Positions 25,625-34,737 of a DNA stretch of 64,000 nucleotides are shown in pieces (the stretch's first letter is position 1; every line of letters starts with the position of its first letter). The notes below the pieces were generated by a model that was not told the DNA's origin, did no database searches, and worked only from the letters and a program-made list of their open reading frames with translations. The stretch lies in assembly GCF_900090195.1 (NCBI RefSeq), contig NZ_LT607803.1:434001-498000 (forward strand), in the 5' to 3' direction. This DNA comes from Variovorax sp. HW608. Its GTDB lineage: Bacteria; Pseudomonadota; Gammaproteobacteria; Burkholderiales; Burkholderiaceae_C. Position numbers and translations under genes: made by a program.

Positions 25625-26830
25625 ATGCGATTCAATCTTATTCAGCTCGCCGTGGTCGCCGTCATGCTTACCGCATGCGGGGACAAAAAGGATACCCCCG
25701 TCGCCTCCGGAGCGCCTAGCGTGCCCTCGGCGACGCCAGCCGCTGCCAAGCCGAGCGAATCCATCACCGTTCGCATCGGGCACGCGGCACCCACCAGTGG
25801 CCCAGCAGCGCATCTTGGCAAAGACGACGAACTCGGGGCGCGCATGGCGATTGATGAATTGAACGCGAAGGGAATCAAGCTCGGCGGGAAGCTGGCAAAG
25901 TTCGAACTGCTTGCCGAGGATGACGCAAGCGATCCCAAGCAGGCGACTGCGGTAGCCCAGAAGCTTGCGGACCAGGGCGTCAACGGCGTTATCGGCCACG
26001 CGGGCTCCGGCACTTCCATTCCGGCGTCGAGGATCTATGCCGACGCGGGTATTCCCCAGATCTCGCCCTCGGCGACCAACCCGAAATTCACCCGCCAAGG
26101 CTTCAAGACGACGTTCCGTGTGGTCGCTGATGACACGCAGCTCGGCGGGGCGCTCGGACGCTATGCGGTCAAGGACATGCAGGGCAAGCGGATTGCGATC
26201 GTGGACGACCGTACGGCATACGGCCAGGGGGTCGCCGAAGAGTTCAAGAAGGCAGTCGAGGCGGCAGGAGGGCACATCGTGGGGTACGAGTTCACGACGG
26301 ACAAAGCCACCGACTTCAACGCCATTCTCACCAAGCTGAAGGGCGCGCAGCCCGACATCCTTTTCTTCGGTGGATTGGATGCCGTTGCAGGTCCGATGCT
26401 GCGTCAAACCAAGCAACTGGGGATGGCGATCCGGTTCATGGGCGGGGATGGACTGTGCACCGGCGAGCTTGCCAAGCTTGCGGGCGACGCGATCGGGGAG
26501 GGGACGGTCGTCTGTGCGGAAGCCGGAGGCGTAGAGGGCGAACTGAAGGGTCCGCTGGAAAAGTTCAAGACTGACTTCAAGGCCAAGAATGGTGTCGACG
26601 TCCAGATCTATGCGCCGTATGTCTACGATGCCGTCAACGTCATGGCGGCCGCCATGCAGCAGGCGGACTCTTCCGACCCGAATGTCTATCTGCCCAAGCT
26701 CAAGACGATCCAGTACAACGGCATCACGGGGCCCATCTCGTTTGATGAAAAAGGGGATATCAAGGGCGGTGCATTGACGCTGTACACCTACAAGTCTGGC
26801 GCTCGTACCCAGCTTGCAACGATTCGCTAA
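25625..26830 (+). CDS. Branched-chain amino acid-type ABC substrate-binding lipoprotein (LivK-like)
   Basis: 401-residue periplasmic receptor. The N-terminus MRFNLIQLAVVAVMLTACGD has a lipobox (LTAC) with the lipidated cysteine near residue 18; a low-complexity linker rich in Ala, Pro and Ser follows. The Peripla_BP_6 domain runs from ITVRIGHAAPTSG to the end, with the GVNGVIGHAGSGTS ligand-loop region. The gene stands alone: no liv permease or ATPase follows. It may deliver ligand to the livHMGF system at 38.3-41.9 kb, which lacks its own receptor. Confidence 0.92.
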   Translation: MRFNLIQLAVVAVMLTACGDKKDTPVASGAPSVPSATPAAAKPSESITVRIGHAAPTSGPAAHLGKDDELGARMAIDELNAKGIKLGGKLAKFELLAEDDASDPKQATAVAQKLADQGVNGVIGHAGSGTSIPASRIYADAGIPQISPSATNPKFTRQGFKTTFRVVADDTQLGGALGRYAVKDMQGKRIAIVDDRTAYGQGVAEEFKKAVEAAGGHIVGYEFTTDKATDFNAILTKLKGAQPDILFFGGLDAVAGPMLRQTKQLGMAIRFMGGDGLCTGELAKLAGDAIGEGTVVCAEAGGVEGELKGPLEKFKTDFKAKNGVDVQIYAPYVYDAVNVMAAAMQQADSSDPNVYLPKLKTIQYNGITGPISFDEKGDIKGGALTLYTYKSGARTQLATIR

Positions 26831-26913
26831 GGCGCGGTGATCCTGTATGCAGCGTTGCCAAAGGTGCCGCGGTGCTCCGGGCGCGTGCCACGGATGGTAA
26901 CGCGTCCGTGAGC

Positions 26914-27415
26914 AGGACATTGACGCTCTCCGGCGTCGGTGATTGGCGAGCGCTTGCTCGCTATCGCCTTCCCCGCCAGTTGTTCAAGTGCGTCGAAGGC
27001 GGGTCTGGCGGCGAAGTGACTCTTGGGCGCGATAGGGAAGGCTTCCGGGCCCTTGCGTTGCGCCAGCGGTTTTACGTGGCGTCAGCAACGCTTCGTTGGC
27101 CAGACAGCACCAGGGGAGCGATGATCGATGCCCGGGAATTGGCTCCGGTGCGTCTTGCGGCCTCTTTCGTTGGCCCGGACAGGTCCAGGCGGCGCGTCCG
27201 GCACAGAAGTTTGGTGTTGGGCGCGCCTCGGCACAGCAGCGCCGTGTTCGATCGGAGACGTGGGAGTGACAACGTCAAAGCCGGTCAGGTTCCAGCTGTA
27301 CGTGATGCGGGACCGAGGCCTTGTCGCCGGACTCATCGCGCGCGCAAGTGTGGCTGGCGGTCGTCCGTTGACGCCCACCGTCGACCGGCCAATCGCTGGG
27401 CTTCGTCATCGTGAC
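26914..27415 (+). pseudogene. FMN-dependent alpha-hydroxy-acid dehydrogenase (LldD-like) remnant
   Basis: Two plus-strand frames together give the N-terminal half of a lactate-dehydrogenase/glycolate-oxidase-like protein. The first, about 26914-27120, contains RLPRQLFKCVEGGSGGEVTL. The second, about 27236-27415, contains CSIGDVGVTTSKPVRFQLYV and then GLRHRD, matching the family's STCSIE, FQLYVMRDR and GQRHRD motifs. The frame changes between about 27120 and 27236, and the catalytic C-terminal half with the His/Arg pair is absent. It is clearly non-functional. Confidence 0.75.
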
Positions 27416-27641
27416 GCAGCAGCAACTGGGGTCCAGCGGCAACCTGGGAAGAAGTGGATTGCTCACTCTATCGGGTCAACGCCGCGCTCAAGAGCCGGGT
27501 CCGGAAAGAATCAATGTCGTCATTGAGGTCTGCAAGCCGGGCCCAAGTCGAGCAGACAGGACGGTGCTGCCTTTCGACTGGCAAGGACACCTCCCGCTTG
27601 CCTAATTCCGAAATCTCACGATCCAAGGACTTCACAGAATC
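27416..27641. other. Gap before DUF2817 gene
   Basis: No gene recognised. It probably holds the promoter of the DUF2817/receptor pair, but I see no clear operator. Confidence 0.35.
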
Positions 27642-28742
27642 ATGAAGAACGTGACTGACTACGTTACCGGCTGCTTCTCCGAAACCTACGCTGAAGCTCG
27701 AGAGAAATTCCTCGCAGCTGCAAAGGAATGCTGCGCCAGGGTGGAGTCCCGCGTCCTGGAAGGGTATCGGGGAGCGCAAGGGGAGGAACTCGCAATGGAT
27801 GTCGCCCGAGTCAGTTCTCAGGGGGCGTCGTCCGCGATCGTTGTCATCTCGGGGACCCACGGTCCAGAAGGCTTCTGTGGATCGGGAGCGCAGGTCTCTA
27901 TGTTGCGGGACACGGAGCTGCACACGCGTTTGCGTGAGCTCGGGACGGAGTTGGTGCTGATTCATGCCAATAACCCGTATGGGTTCTCGAACTTGCAACG
28001 AACGAATGAGCACAATGTCGACCTGAACCGCAACAACCTCGATTTCTCAAGGCCGCTGCAACCCAATCCGCGCTACAAGGACGTGCACGACCTGCAAATA
28101 CCCAGGGAGTGGCCGCCGAGTGCGGAAACACGGAACCGTATCGCTGAATACATCCGGCAGCACGGAGAACTTGCGTATCGCAGCGCAGTCGTCCAAGGGC
28201 AGCACACGCATCCGGACGGTGTTTTCTATGCGGGAACGGAGACGAGTTGGAGTTTGCGCAACCTTCACCAGGTTCTCTCATCTCAGTCGGAGCGCGTAAG
28301 AATCGCAGCGTGGATCGACATCCACACCGGCTTGGGACCGAGTGGGTACGCGGAGAAGCAGAGTAGCTTCAGCGAGAACCTGCCTCTTACCCGGAAGATC
28401 TGGGGCGAGGACGTGTTCTCACTTGAAGAGAACAACGCCAATTCGCCACCCATTCGCGGCACGATCATGTCCATCGTGTCTCGCGCATTTCCCGGCGCTC
28501 AGACGGCCAGCATTGCTCTGGAGTTCGGAACGCTTCCCTGGAATGTCGTCAGTGACAACTTGCGCGCGGACCATTGGCGCCATCGCTATGGAGCGAGCCT
28601 GCAGCCTTCACTGATCGAGGAGATCAAGAAGAACGTCAAGGACGCCTTCTATGTCGACTCGGACCTGTGGCGAGGGATGGTCTTGGGCCAGTGCCGCGCA
28701 GCAGTCATGCAGGCGATGTATGGCATACGAGCGCTGAGCTAG
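27642..28742 (+). CDS. DUF2817 / M14-like zinc carboxypeptidase-fold protein
   Basis: 366-residue member of DUF2817, related to succinylglutamate desuccinylase/aspartoacylase and M14 carboxypeptidases. Likely zinc ligands are in GTHGPEGFCGSGAQ (His/Glu, residues about 71-74), and another histidine in WIDIHTGLGPSGY; NRNNLDF is also conserved. It probably hydrolyses an amide bond of an N-acylated amino acid or short peptide in the cytoplasm. It is followed after 141 bp by a peptide-type receptor, so uptake and hydrolysis may be linked, as in the M81 cluster. No typical ribosome site is seen before the ATG. Confidence 0.85.
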   Translation: MKNVTDYVTGCFSETYAEAREKFLAAAKECCARVESRVLEGYRGAQGEELAMDVARVSSQGASSAIVVISGTHGPEGFCGSGAQVSMLRDTELHTRLRELGTELVLIHANNPYGFSNLQRTNEHNVDLNRNNLDFSRPLQPNPRYKDVHDLQIPREWPPSAETRNRIAEYIRQHGELAYRSAVVQGQHTHPDGVFYAGTETSWSLRNLHQVLSSQSERVRIAAWIDIHTGLGPSGYAEKQSSFSENLPLTRKIWGEDVFSLEENNANSPPIRGTIMSIVSRAFPGAQTASIALEFGTLPWNVVSDNLRADHWRHRYGASLQPSLIEEIKKNVKDAFYVDSDLWRGMVLGQCRAAVMQAMYGIRALS

Positions 28743-28883
28743 ACCGCGCACCTGGCTTCGCTATCCCCCAGTCGGATCGGGCATCAAAACCAGCCAGAAC
28801 AGAAGGCGTGTCCCACAACAGGCGAGCCAGTTTGCCGGCTCGCTGATCTCTCACCCCCATTGCTTGACTCAGGAGTGCATTCC

Positions 28884-30455
28884 ATGAATCGCCGAAACGT
28901 CATCCAAATAGCCGCGGCCAGTGCTGCCGGTCTCACGCTGGCAGGTATTCCTCTGTCGGCGCTTGCCGAGGGAAAGCGTGGTGGTGTGTTGAATGCCGCG
29001 ATTCAGCCTGAGCCGCCGGGTCTTAACATCGGCGTGTACCAGAACGTTCCCGCGGTCGTAGTGGGCGGCAATATCTATGAAGGACTGTTGAAGTTCGATG
29101 AAAAGCTCAATCCGCTCCCTTGCCTTGCCACTTCTTGGAGCGTGAGCGCGGACGGGCTCGTCTATACCTTCAAGCTCAAGCCGAATGTGAAGTGGCACGA
29201 CGGCAAGCCATTCAGCGCGGATGACGTCGTTTTCTCGTCGGACGTGTTCAATCGCAAGATGCACGCGCGGGCGCGTGACAATCTTGCCGTCGTACAGAGC
29301 ATTCGGGCTGTCGATCCCCTCACGGTTGAGTTCAAATTGAAGAGTACGTTCGGCGCATTCCTTGGATTCTTTGCTGGAAATGCGCTGCCCATGATTCCGA
29401 AGCACGTCTTCGAGGGGGCCGCAGACTTCGCGCGGCACCCTGGCAACGAGACGTATGTTGGCACCGGACCTTTCAGATTCAAGGAGTGGGTCAAGGGTTC
29501 CTATATCCAGTTGGTACGGTTTGACGACTACCACGAGAAAGGTCTTCCGTGGCTCGATGCCGTCTACTTTCACGTGATTCCCGATGCCGCAGCTCGAGCA
29601 AGTGCGTTCGAAAGCGGAAAATTGGACGTGCTACCGGGCGGCTCAGTCGAGAACTTCGACGTTGCGCGGTTGGCCAAGCTTCCAGGAGTGCAGGTGACGC
29701 AGAAGGGGTGGGAGCTGTTCACGCCGATCTCGCACATCGTCGTGAACAATCGAAAGGCCCCGATGGACAACGTGAAGTTCCGGCAAGCGCTCAGCCTTGC
29801 CTTGGATCGCGAATTGATGCGCAAGGTTGCCTGGTACGGCTACGCCGATGTGTCCAATGGGCCGTTCAGCAGCCATCTCAAGTTCTACGACGCTTCGATC
29901 CCGAAGTTGACCCGGAACAAGGAGCAGTCGGTCAAGCTCCTGAACGAGGCCGGGTACAAAGGTGAGACTTTGCGTTTGATGCCCTTGCCTTACGGAGAAA
30001 CATGGCAGCGCCTTGCGGAGATCGCGAGGCAGAACCTCGCTGATGTGGGCGTGAAAGTCCAGTTGGTGGCAACGGACGTGGCGGGCTGGAACGCAAAGAT
30101 GAGCGATTGGGACTTCGATCTTGCGTTCACGTATGTCTCGGGTCACGGCGATCCGGCGCTGGGTACCACGCGCCACTACACAACTTCGAACATTGCGAAG
30201 GGAACGCCTTTCAACAATGTGGAGGGCTTCAGCAATCCGAAGGTGGATGAGCTGTTCGCCCGAGGCGCGGCGGAGATCGACACGGCGAAGCGTCGAGTGA
30301 TCTATTCGGAGCTGCAGAAACTTCTGGTTGACGAGATGCCGGTTCTTTGGCTCCATGATCTCAATTTTCCGACCCTCTATCGCACGAAGGTCAACAATCT
30401 CATCAACACAGGGGCGGGATTGGTAGACAGCCTGACCCAAACTTGGATGGCCTAA
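28884..30455 (+). CDS. Peptide-type ABC substrate-binding protein (family 5), orphan paralogue
   Basis: 523-residue family 5 receptor, exactly the length of the one at 11244-12815 and very similar throughout (both contain SYIHLVRFDDYHEK/SYIQLVRFDDYHEK and TLRLMPLPYGETWQRLAEIA). The N-terminus MNRRNVIQIAAASAAG resembles a twin-arginine signal. The ATG at 28884 has AGGAG 9 bp upstream. No permease or ATPase genes follow, only decayed DNA. It may use the intact permeases at 12.8-16.4 kb, or be left over from a second cluster that was lost. Confidence 0.92.
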   Translation: MNRRNVIQIAAASAAGLTLAGIPLSALAEGKRGGVLNAAIQPEPPGLNIGVYQNVPAVVVGGNIYEGLLKFDEKLNPLPCLATSWSVSADGLVYTFKLKPNVKWHDGKPFSADDVVFSSDVFNRKMHARARDNLAVVQSIRAVDPLTVEFKLKSTFGAFLGFFAGNALPMIPKHVFEGAADFARHPGNETYVGTGPFRFKEWVKGSYIQLVRFDDYHEKGLPWLDAVYFHVIPDAAARASAFESGKLDVLPGGSVENFDVARLAKLPGVQVTQKGWELFTPISHIVVNNRKAPMDNVKFRQALSLALDRELMRKVAWYGYADVSNGPFSSHLKFYDASIPKLTRNKEQSVKLLNEAGYKGETLRLMPLPYGETWQRLAEIARQNLADVGVKVQLVATDVAGWNAKMSDWDFDLAFTYVSGHGDPALGTTRHYTTSNIAKGTPFNNVEGFSNPKVDELFARGAAEIDTAKRRVIYSELQKLLVDEMPVLWLHDLNFPTLYRTKVNNLINTGAGLVDSLTQTWMA

Positions 30456-30599
30456 TCGCGGCAGTGACTGCAGGCACAGGACGGACCTGCAGTCGAAGTG
30501 CCGGGTTGTTGGCTGAGTTGGTTCGAGGCGAGGCATCCCGCTCGTGCGGGGGGAACTGCGCACCGAGCTGCTGATTCCCATTCGATCCGTTGACATACC

Positions 30600-31074
30600 T
30601 TGATCTTGCCTCGCCTTCTCTCGCCGGCTGCTTTCCGTCTTTCGACAACCCTTGCCCAGGCCGCAGGCGTCAACTTCATCGAAGTCCCTGCTGACAAGGA
30701 TGCCCCAAGCTTCACGGTGCCGTCTGGACGCCTTGCGCCGTGCCCGCGGGCCAGATTGCGCTGGGCCGCAGATCGTCGGTGGGGTCAATGATTGCGGAGT
30801 TTCCCAGACTCAATTGCCGCTGGTGGTGATCTCGCACGGTACTGGGGGATCATTCCCCGGACAACACGACACGGCGACCGCGCTGGCCGATGCTGGCTTC
30901 GTTGTCGTGGTCATGAATCACCCAGCAGACGACTTCCAGGATCTTGGTCGCCAAGGCCACCTGTCATCATTCGCCACTCGGCCCGTTGATACGCGGCGGC
31001 TGGTCGACTACATGCTTGGCACCTGGCGCGGGCGCGGGAAGGTGGCCGCGGATCGTGTGGGGGTCTTCGGGTGA
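30600..31074 (+). pseudogene. Dienelactone hydrolase-like alpha/beta hydrolase fragment
   Basis: N-terminal half of a secreted alpha/beta hydrolase in at least two frames: first AAGVNFIEVPADKD, then PLVVISHGTGGSFPGQHDTA and ADRVGVFG. The frame ends at a TGA just where the nucleophile motif GxSxG should begin, and downstream sequence belongs to a different family. It lacks the catalytic serine, so it is inactive. Confidence 0.75.
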
Positions 31075-31087
31075 GCGTGCCGCAACT

Positions 31088-31340
31088 GGTCATCCCTGGT
31101 TTGCAAAGGAGCGGGGCGATGGCCTTGATTGGAAGCACCTTCGAGGGCAAAAGCTAGCGGCGCTCGGCTATCACTCGCCGAGTATGAAACTGGCCCATCT
31201 TTGCGGACTGGATCGGAGTGCCACCGCGTCAGATCAAGAAGCTGCGGCCATGTTGATCCTCACGGGCGCATTCGTCGGCTTTCTGCCGGACCACTATGCG
31301 GAGCCGTTTGTTAAGGCGGGACGATTGCGGGTCGTGGCCA
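31088..31340 (+). pseudogene. LysR regulator C-terminal fragment
   Basis: Immediately after the hydrolase fragment, one frame reads like the end of an LTTR effector domain: LAALGYHSPSMKL, then SATASDQEAAAMLILTGAFV and GFLPDHYAEPFVKAGRLR. No helix-turn-helix region is present. The two fragments are joined with no spacer, a deletion or recombination scar. Confidence 0.65.
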
Positions 31341-31462
31341 GGGCCTTTCTACGAATTTCTGCGCCTGGCCCACAAAGACATCGTTCAGCGCTCGGGTCTT
31401 CTGCGATCGAGCAGCGAGTCCGTTGCGCGACACACTCTTGGGCGCTTCGAGAACCATCGGGT

Positions 31463-31468
31463 TTATAA
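31463..31468 (+). promoter_or_regulatory. TATAAT -10 box before GntR gene
   Basis: A perfect TATAAT lies 38 bp before the GntR ATG in an otherwise GC-rich area. A good -35 box at 17-bp spacing is not evident, so it may need an activator or use an extended element. Confidence 0.45.
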
Positions 31469-31506
31469 TGATAATTTGCGCTTCTGGTTGGCGCAGGAGT
31501 TGGCGT

Positions 31507-32268
31507 ATGGCTGTTTTCGAACAGCGCAGAAAACGAAAGAAGCTGTCCGACTACATCATTGACGACGTCAAGCGGTGGATTGTCAGCGAGGGCAAGCAGC
31601 CCGGCGATCGACTGCCTAACGAAAAGGAGCTGATCGAGCAGACCGGTTACTCCAAGAGCACGGTTCGAGAGGCGCTGAAGGCCCTCGAAGTCGGCGGGCT
31701 CATTGAAATGCGGACTGGCCCGAACGGCGGTGTCTACCTGCAACAGGTTACCCACGAGCACGCCTCTGAGCCTCTTCGAAACTTCCTGCATTTCTATCGG
31801 CTTGGTTGGCACGATATCTATCAACTTCGGAAGGTCTTGGAGCCAGAGCTTGCAGTAAGCGTTGTCGGCAAGCTGACGGATGAGCAACTCTCAAAGCTTG
31901 CGGAGAATTTGGAGTTCTGTACCCACGGTCCAAAGGACGATGAGGACCTTCTAGCTCAGCGGGCTGCAGAAATCGAGTTCCACAACATACTGGCAAGCGC
32001 TTGCCCGAATCCGGTACTCAGCTTCGTCTGTCGCTTTCTGAACGATCTATTGGCCGACTTGGTGGTCTATCGAAATGTGACGGACACCCACAAATTCGGC
32101 GAGACGAATGTCGATTTCCATGCGCTGCTCTTGAACGCATACCGCAGGGAGGATGCGGAAACGGTTCATCGTGTCATGGTCGAACACATGAAGGATGCTG
32201 AAGACCACATGCATTTGAATGCGCGAATGAGCGGAAAAGGGGTTCTTCTCGCGAGCGACCAGCGCTGA
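31507..32268 (+). CDS. GntR-family transcriptional regulator (FadR/FCD type)
   Basis: 253-residue regulator. The winged helix lies in residues 10-80 (PGDRLPNEKELIEQTGYSKS, then TVREALKALEVGGLIE); an all-helical FCD effector domain follows with candidate metal-binding Asp/His residues (EIEFHNIL, VDFHALL and HMKDAEDH). AGGAG 8 bp before the ATG at 31507 fixes the start; an open frame extends upstream without homology. A 28-codon copy of its N-terminus lies at 36131-36215 on the other strand. It probably represses nearby amino-acid or hydroxyacid uptake genes, with a small acid as ligand. Confidence 0.92.
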   Translation: MAVFEQRRKRKKLSDYIIDDVKRWIVSEGKQPGDRLPNEKELIEQTGYSKSTVREALKALEVGGLIEMRTGPNGGVYLQQVTHEHASEPLRNFLHFYRLGWHDIYQLRKVLEPELAVSVVGKLTDEQLSKLAENLEFCTHGPKDDEDLLAQRAAEIEFHNILASACPNPVLSFVCRFLNDLLADLVVYRNVTDTHKFGETNVDFHALLLNAYRREDAETVHRVMVEHMKDAEDHMHLNARMSGKGVLLASDQR

Positions 32269-32350
32269 TGCAGCGCGGACTCGTTCACGAGGTTGCCCGC
32301 TCTGAGACTCATCGCGGCGCAAGCTTGTCGATTCGCCTGGTTCCAGACGC

Positions 32351-32996
32351 CTAGAACTTTGGTGGTAACCGCACGGCGCGCAGCATGTACCTACCACTGG
32401 CCGCGATCAGTGCGACGCCGGCGCCGATACTCCAGTTCGACCGTCTCGCCCCAGAAGGCATAGGCGAGCAACGGGGCTCAGACGATGCTGCCGTAGCGAC
32501 GACCACCGCATAGTTGCCCAGGACTGCGAGGATGGAGGCGCCTGAGATCTAGGCGATTGCCTCGGCTTCAAGCTCGCGCCACGTGTCCAAGGCGCTCATG
32601 ACCACGCCGGCCGCGGCTACCGCCAGCGTGGTCGCAGCGTCGGTTCATGAGGTCCCTTGCGGCAAGCGACCAAGCGACCCCGCGCACGCAAGTGCGCAGA
32701 CCAGGTCAAGCGCGCTGGCTTCGAGCGAGGGGCGCAGCAGGACGAGCACTTCTGTGAAGCCGAGGCCCGTCGCGGGCGCGCGGTCCACACGCCGGGACTC
32801 GATGCCGGCCGCCCCGCTGAAGCCTGATGACCGCGGTCATCATGAGCGAGGTGACAGTGGCGAGCGGCACCAGGGACAGGGCCAGCACCGAGGGTCGCTG
32901 CCGACGTGATTTTGAGCAGCGCGCGGAGTGCGCCGACGGGCCGGGCGAGGGTGCGCCAGTGTCCGATGGCGCCCGCACGCGCGGCCAGGGCCAGGA
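32351..32996 (-). pseudogene. DMT-family (EamA) transporter, distal part, interrupted by IS
   Basis: Read on the minus strand, this continues exactly from the fragment at 35799-36027 once the insertion element and one target duplication are removed. Membrane-protein segments appear in several frames: a helix ending in IVLALAARAGA at the joint, VLALSLVPLATVTSLMMTAV, and a C-terminus GRYMLRAVRLPPKF with stop at 32351. Multiple frameshifts and stops show the gene was already decaying. Confidence 0.7.
32990..32996 (+). repeat. Target-site duplication GCCAGGA (left)
   Basis: Perfect 7-bp direct repeat with 35799-35805, directly flanking the insertion element. The length fits the IS21 family. Confidence 0.9.
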
Positions 32997-33115
32997 TGCG
33001 TATTTCAGGGCATCGTGGACGCCCGTTTCAGCCGATCGTGGACGGCATTTCAGATGAACGTGGACGCGGTTTCAGGCTGATCGTGGACGACGTTTCAGCG
33101 TGATCGTGGACGATT
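32997..33115 (+). repeat. IS left end: terminal inverted repeat and multiple 22-bp repeats
   Basis: Five degenerate units with the core TCGTGGACG spaced at about 22 bp, each followed by a TTTCAG. These are transposase binding sites of the IS21 type. Confidence 0.8.
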
Positions 33116-33171
33116 GCGGAGCGCGCGGGTGATCTTGACCGTTGGCATGCTGGCCGATTTTTCGGCCCGCC

Positions 33172-34722
33172 ATGCCCACTACCAGGATCACGATGCGCCA
33201 GATTCGACAGGCCCTTCGCCTGCACCTTGAAGCCGACCTGAGCTACGCCCAGGTCGCCCGCGCCGTCGGCATCGGCAAGGGAACCGTCGGCAAGTTCATG
33301 CTGCTGGCGCGTGCTGCCGGCGTGGACTGGAGCGTGGCCCAGACGCTCTCGGACGAAGAACTTGAGGCTCGCCTTTACCCGCCGGCCGTGCCGCGCTCGA
33401 GCCGACAGCTCGAACCGGACTACGCCTGGATCCATCAGGAACTCAAGCGCCCGGGCGTCACCCTGCAGTTGCTCTGGGAGGAGTACCAGCGTGATCGCAG
33501 CAAAGGGGGCGAGGCGGCCTACAAGTACACGAGCTTCTGCGTGAAGTACCGGGCCTGGGCATCGAGCCTGAAGCGTTCGATGCGCCAGACACACGTGGCC
33601 GGCGAGCGCCTGTTCGTCGACTACGCCGGACAGACCGTGCCGGTGATCGACGCGAGCAGCGGCGAGATCCGACGCGCCCAGATCTTCGTGTCGGTGCTGG
33701 GGGCGTCCAACTACACCTACGCCTGCGCCACCGCAACGCAGACCACGGCCGACTGGGTCGGCTCGATCATCGACGCGCTGGAGTTCATCGGCGGCGTGCC
33801 GCGGCTGATCGTTCCGGACCAGACGCGCGCACTGATCGCGCGGCCCGACCGCTATGAGCCGGCCGTCAATCGTCTGGTCGACGAGTTCTGCGACCACTAT
33901 GACGTTGCGGTGCTCCCAGCGCGTCCAGCTCATCCGAGGGACAAGCCCAAAGTCGAAGTCGGAGTGCAAGTGGTCGAGAGATGGATCCTGGCACGTCTTC
34001 GCAACCGGCGCTTCTTTAGCCTGGCCGAGCTCAATGGCGCCATTGCCGAACTGCTCACCAACCTGAACGCCCGAGCGTTCAAGAAGCTGCCCGGCTGCCG
34101 CGCGAGCGCCTTCGACGCACTGGATCGACCGGCCTTGCGGCCGTTGCCGGCCACGCGGATGGCCATCGCGCGCTTCAAGCGAGCCCGCGTGAACATCGAC
34201 TACCACATCGAACTCGATGGTCACTACTACAGCGTGCCGCACCGGCTGGTGCGCTGTGTCGTGGAACTGCGCGTGACGGCCACCACGGTGGAGATCCTCA
34301 GCGGCAACCAGCGCGTGGCAGTCCACCCGTACAGCACCCGGCGCGGCGCCTACAGCACGCTCGCCGAACACATGCCGGCGTCGCATCGTGCACACCGGGA
34401 GTGGACGCCTGCGCGGCTGATCGCCTGGGGTGAGCGCATCGGCGCGGCCACCGCCGGCGTGGTGCGCTGGCAGATGGAACACCGCCCGCATCCCGAGCAG
34501 GGCTACCGAGCCTGCCTGGGACTGCAGCGCCTGGCGCGGCAGTACGGCGACGCCCGGCTCGAAGCCGCGTGTGCCCGGGCGCTGTCGATCCGCTCACCGA
34601 CCTATCGCAGCGTGAACTCGATCCTGGCCTCAGGTCTGGATCGCCAGCAGGTGCCGGCCGAACCGGCACAGGCGTCACTGCCGCTGCACGACAACGTGCG
34701 CGGCCCCGACTACTACCACTGA
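33172..34722 (+). CDS. istA: IS21-family transposase IstA
   Basis: 516-residue integrase-type transposase. An N-terminal helix-turn-helix (LSYAQVARAVGIGKGTVGKF) is followed by the rve catalytic core; likely DDE residues lie in LFVDYAGQ (first Asp), IVPDQTRA (second Asp) and the segment VEVGVQVVERW (Glu). The C-terminal domain contains HYYSVPHRLVRC, common in IstA. The start is uncertain: 33172 (MPTTRITMRQIRQAL) fits homology better than the earlier ATG at 33142, and no clear ribosome site is seen. It works with IstB for transposition. Confidence 0.93.
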   Translation: MPTTRITMRQIRQALRLHLEADLSYAQVARAVGIGKGTVGKFMLLARAAGVDWSVAQTLSDEELEARLYPPAVPRSSRQLEPDYAWIHQELKRPGVTLQLLWEEYQRDRSKGGEAAYKYTSFCVKYRAWASSLKRSMRQTHVAGERLFVDYAGQTVPVIDASSGEIRRAQIFVSVLGASNYTYACATATQTTADWVGSIIDALEFIGGVPRLIVPDQTRALIARPDRYEPAVNRLVDEFCDHYDVAVLPARPAHPRDKPKVEVGVQVVERWILARLRNRRFFSLAELNGAIAELLTNLNARAFKKLPGCRASAFDALDRPALRPLPATRMAIARFKRARVNIDYHIELDGHYYSVPHRLVRCVVELRVTATTVEILSGNQRVAVHPYSTRRGAYSTLAEHMPASHRAHREWTPARLIAWGERIGAATAGVVRWQMEHRPHPEQGYRACLGLQRLARQYGDARLEAACARALSIRSPTYRSVNSILASGLDRQQVPAEPAQASLPLHDNVRGPDYYH

Positions 34723-34737
34723 AGAAGGAGAACCCCC

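Noticed and set aside
32997..33115. Regularly spaced repeats resembling a small CRISPR array
   Set aside because: Unit of about 22 bp with no unique spacers, inverted copies at the other end and IS21 genes between: terminal repeats of an insertion sequence.
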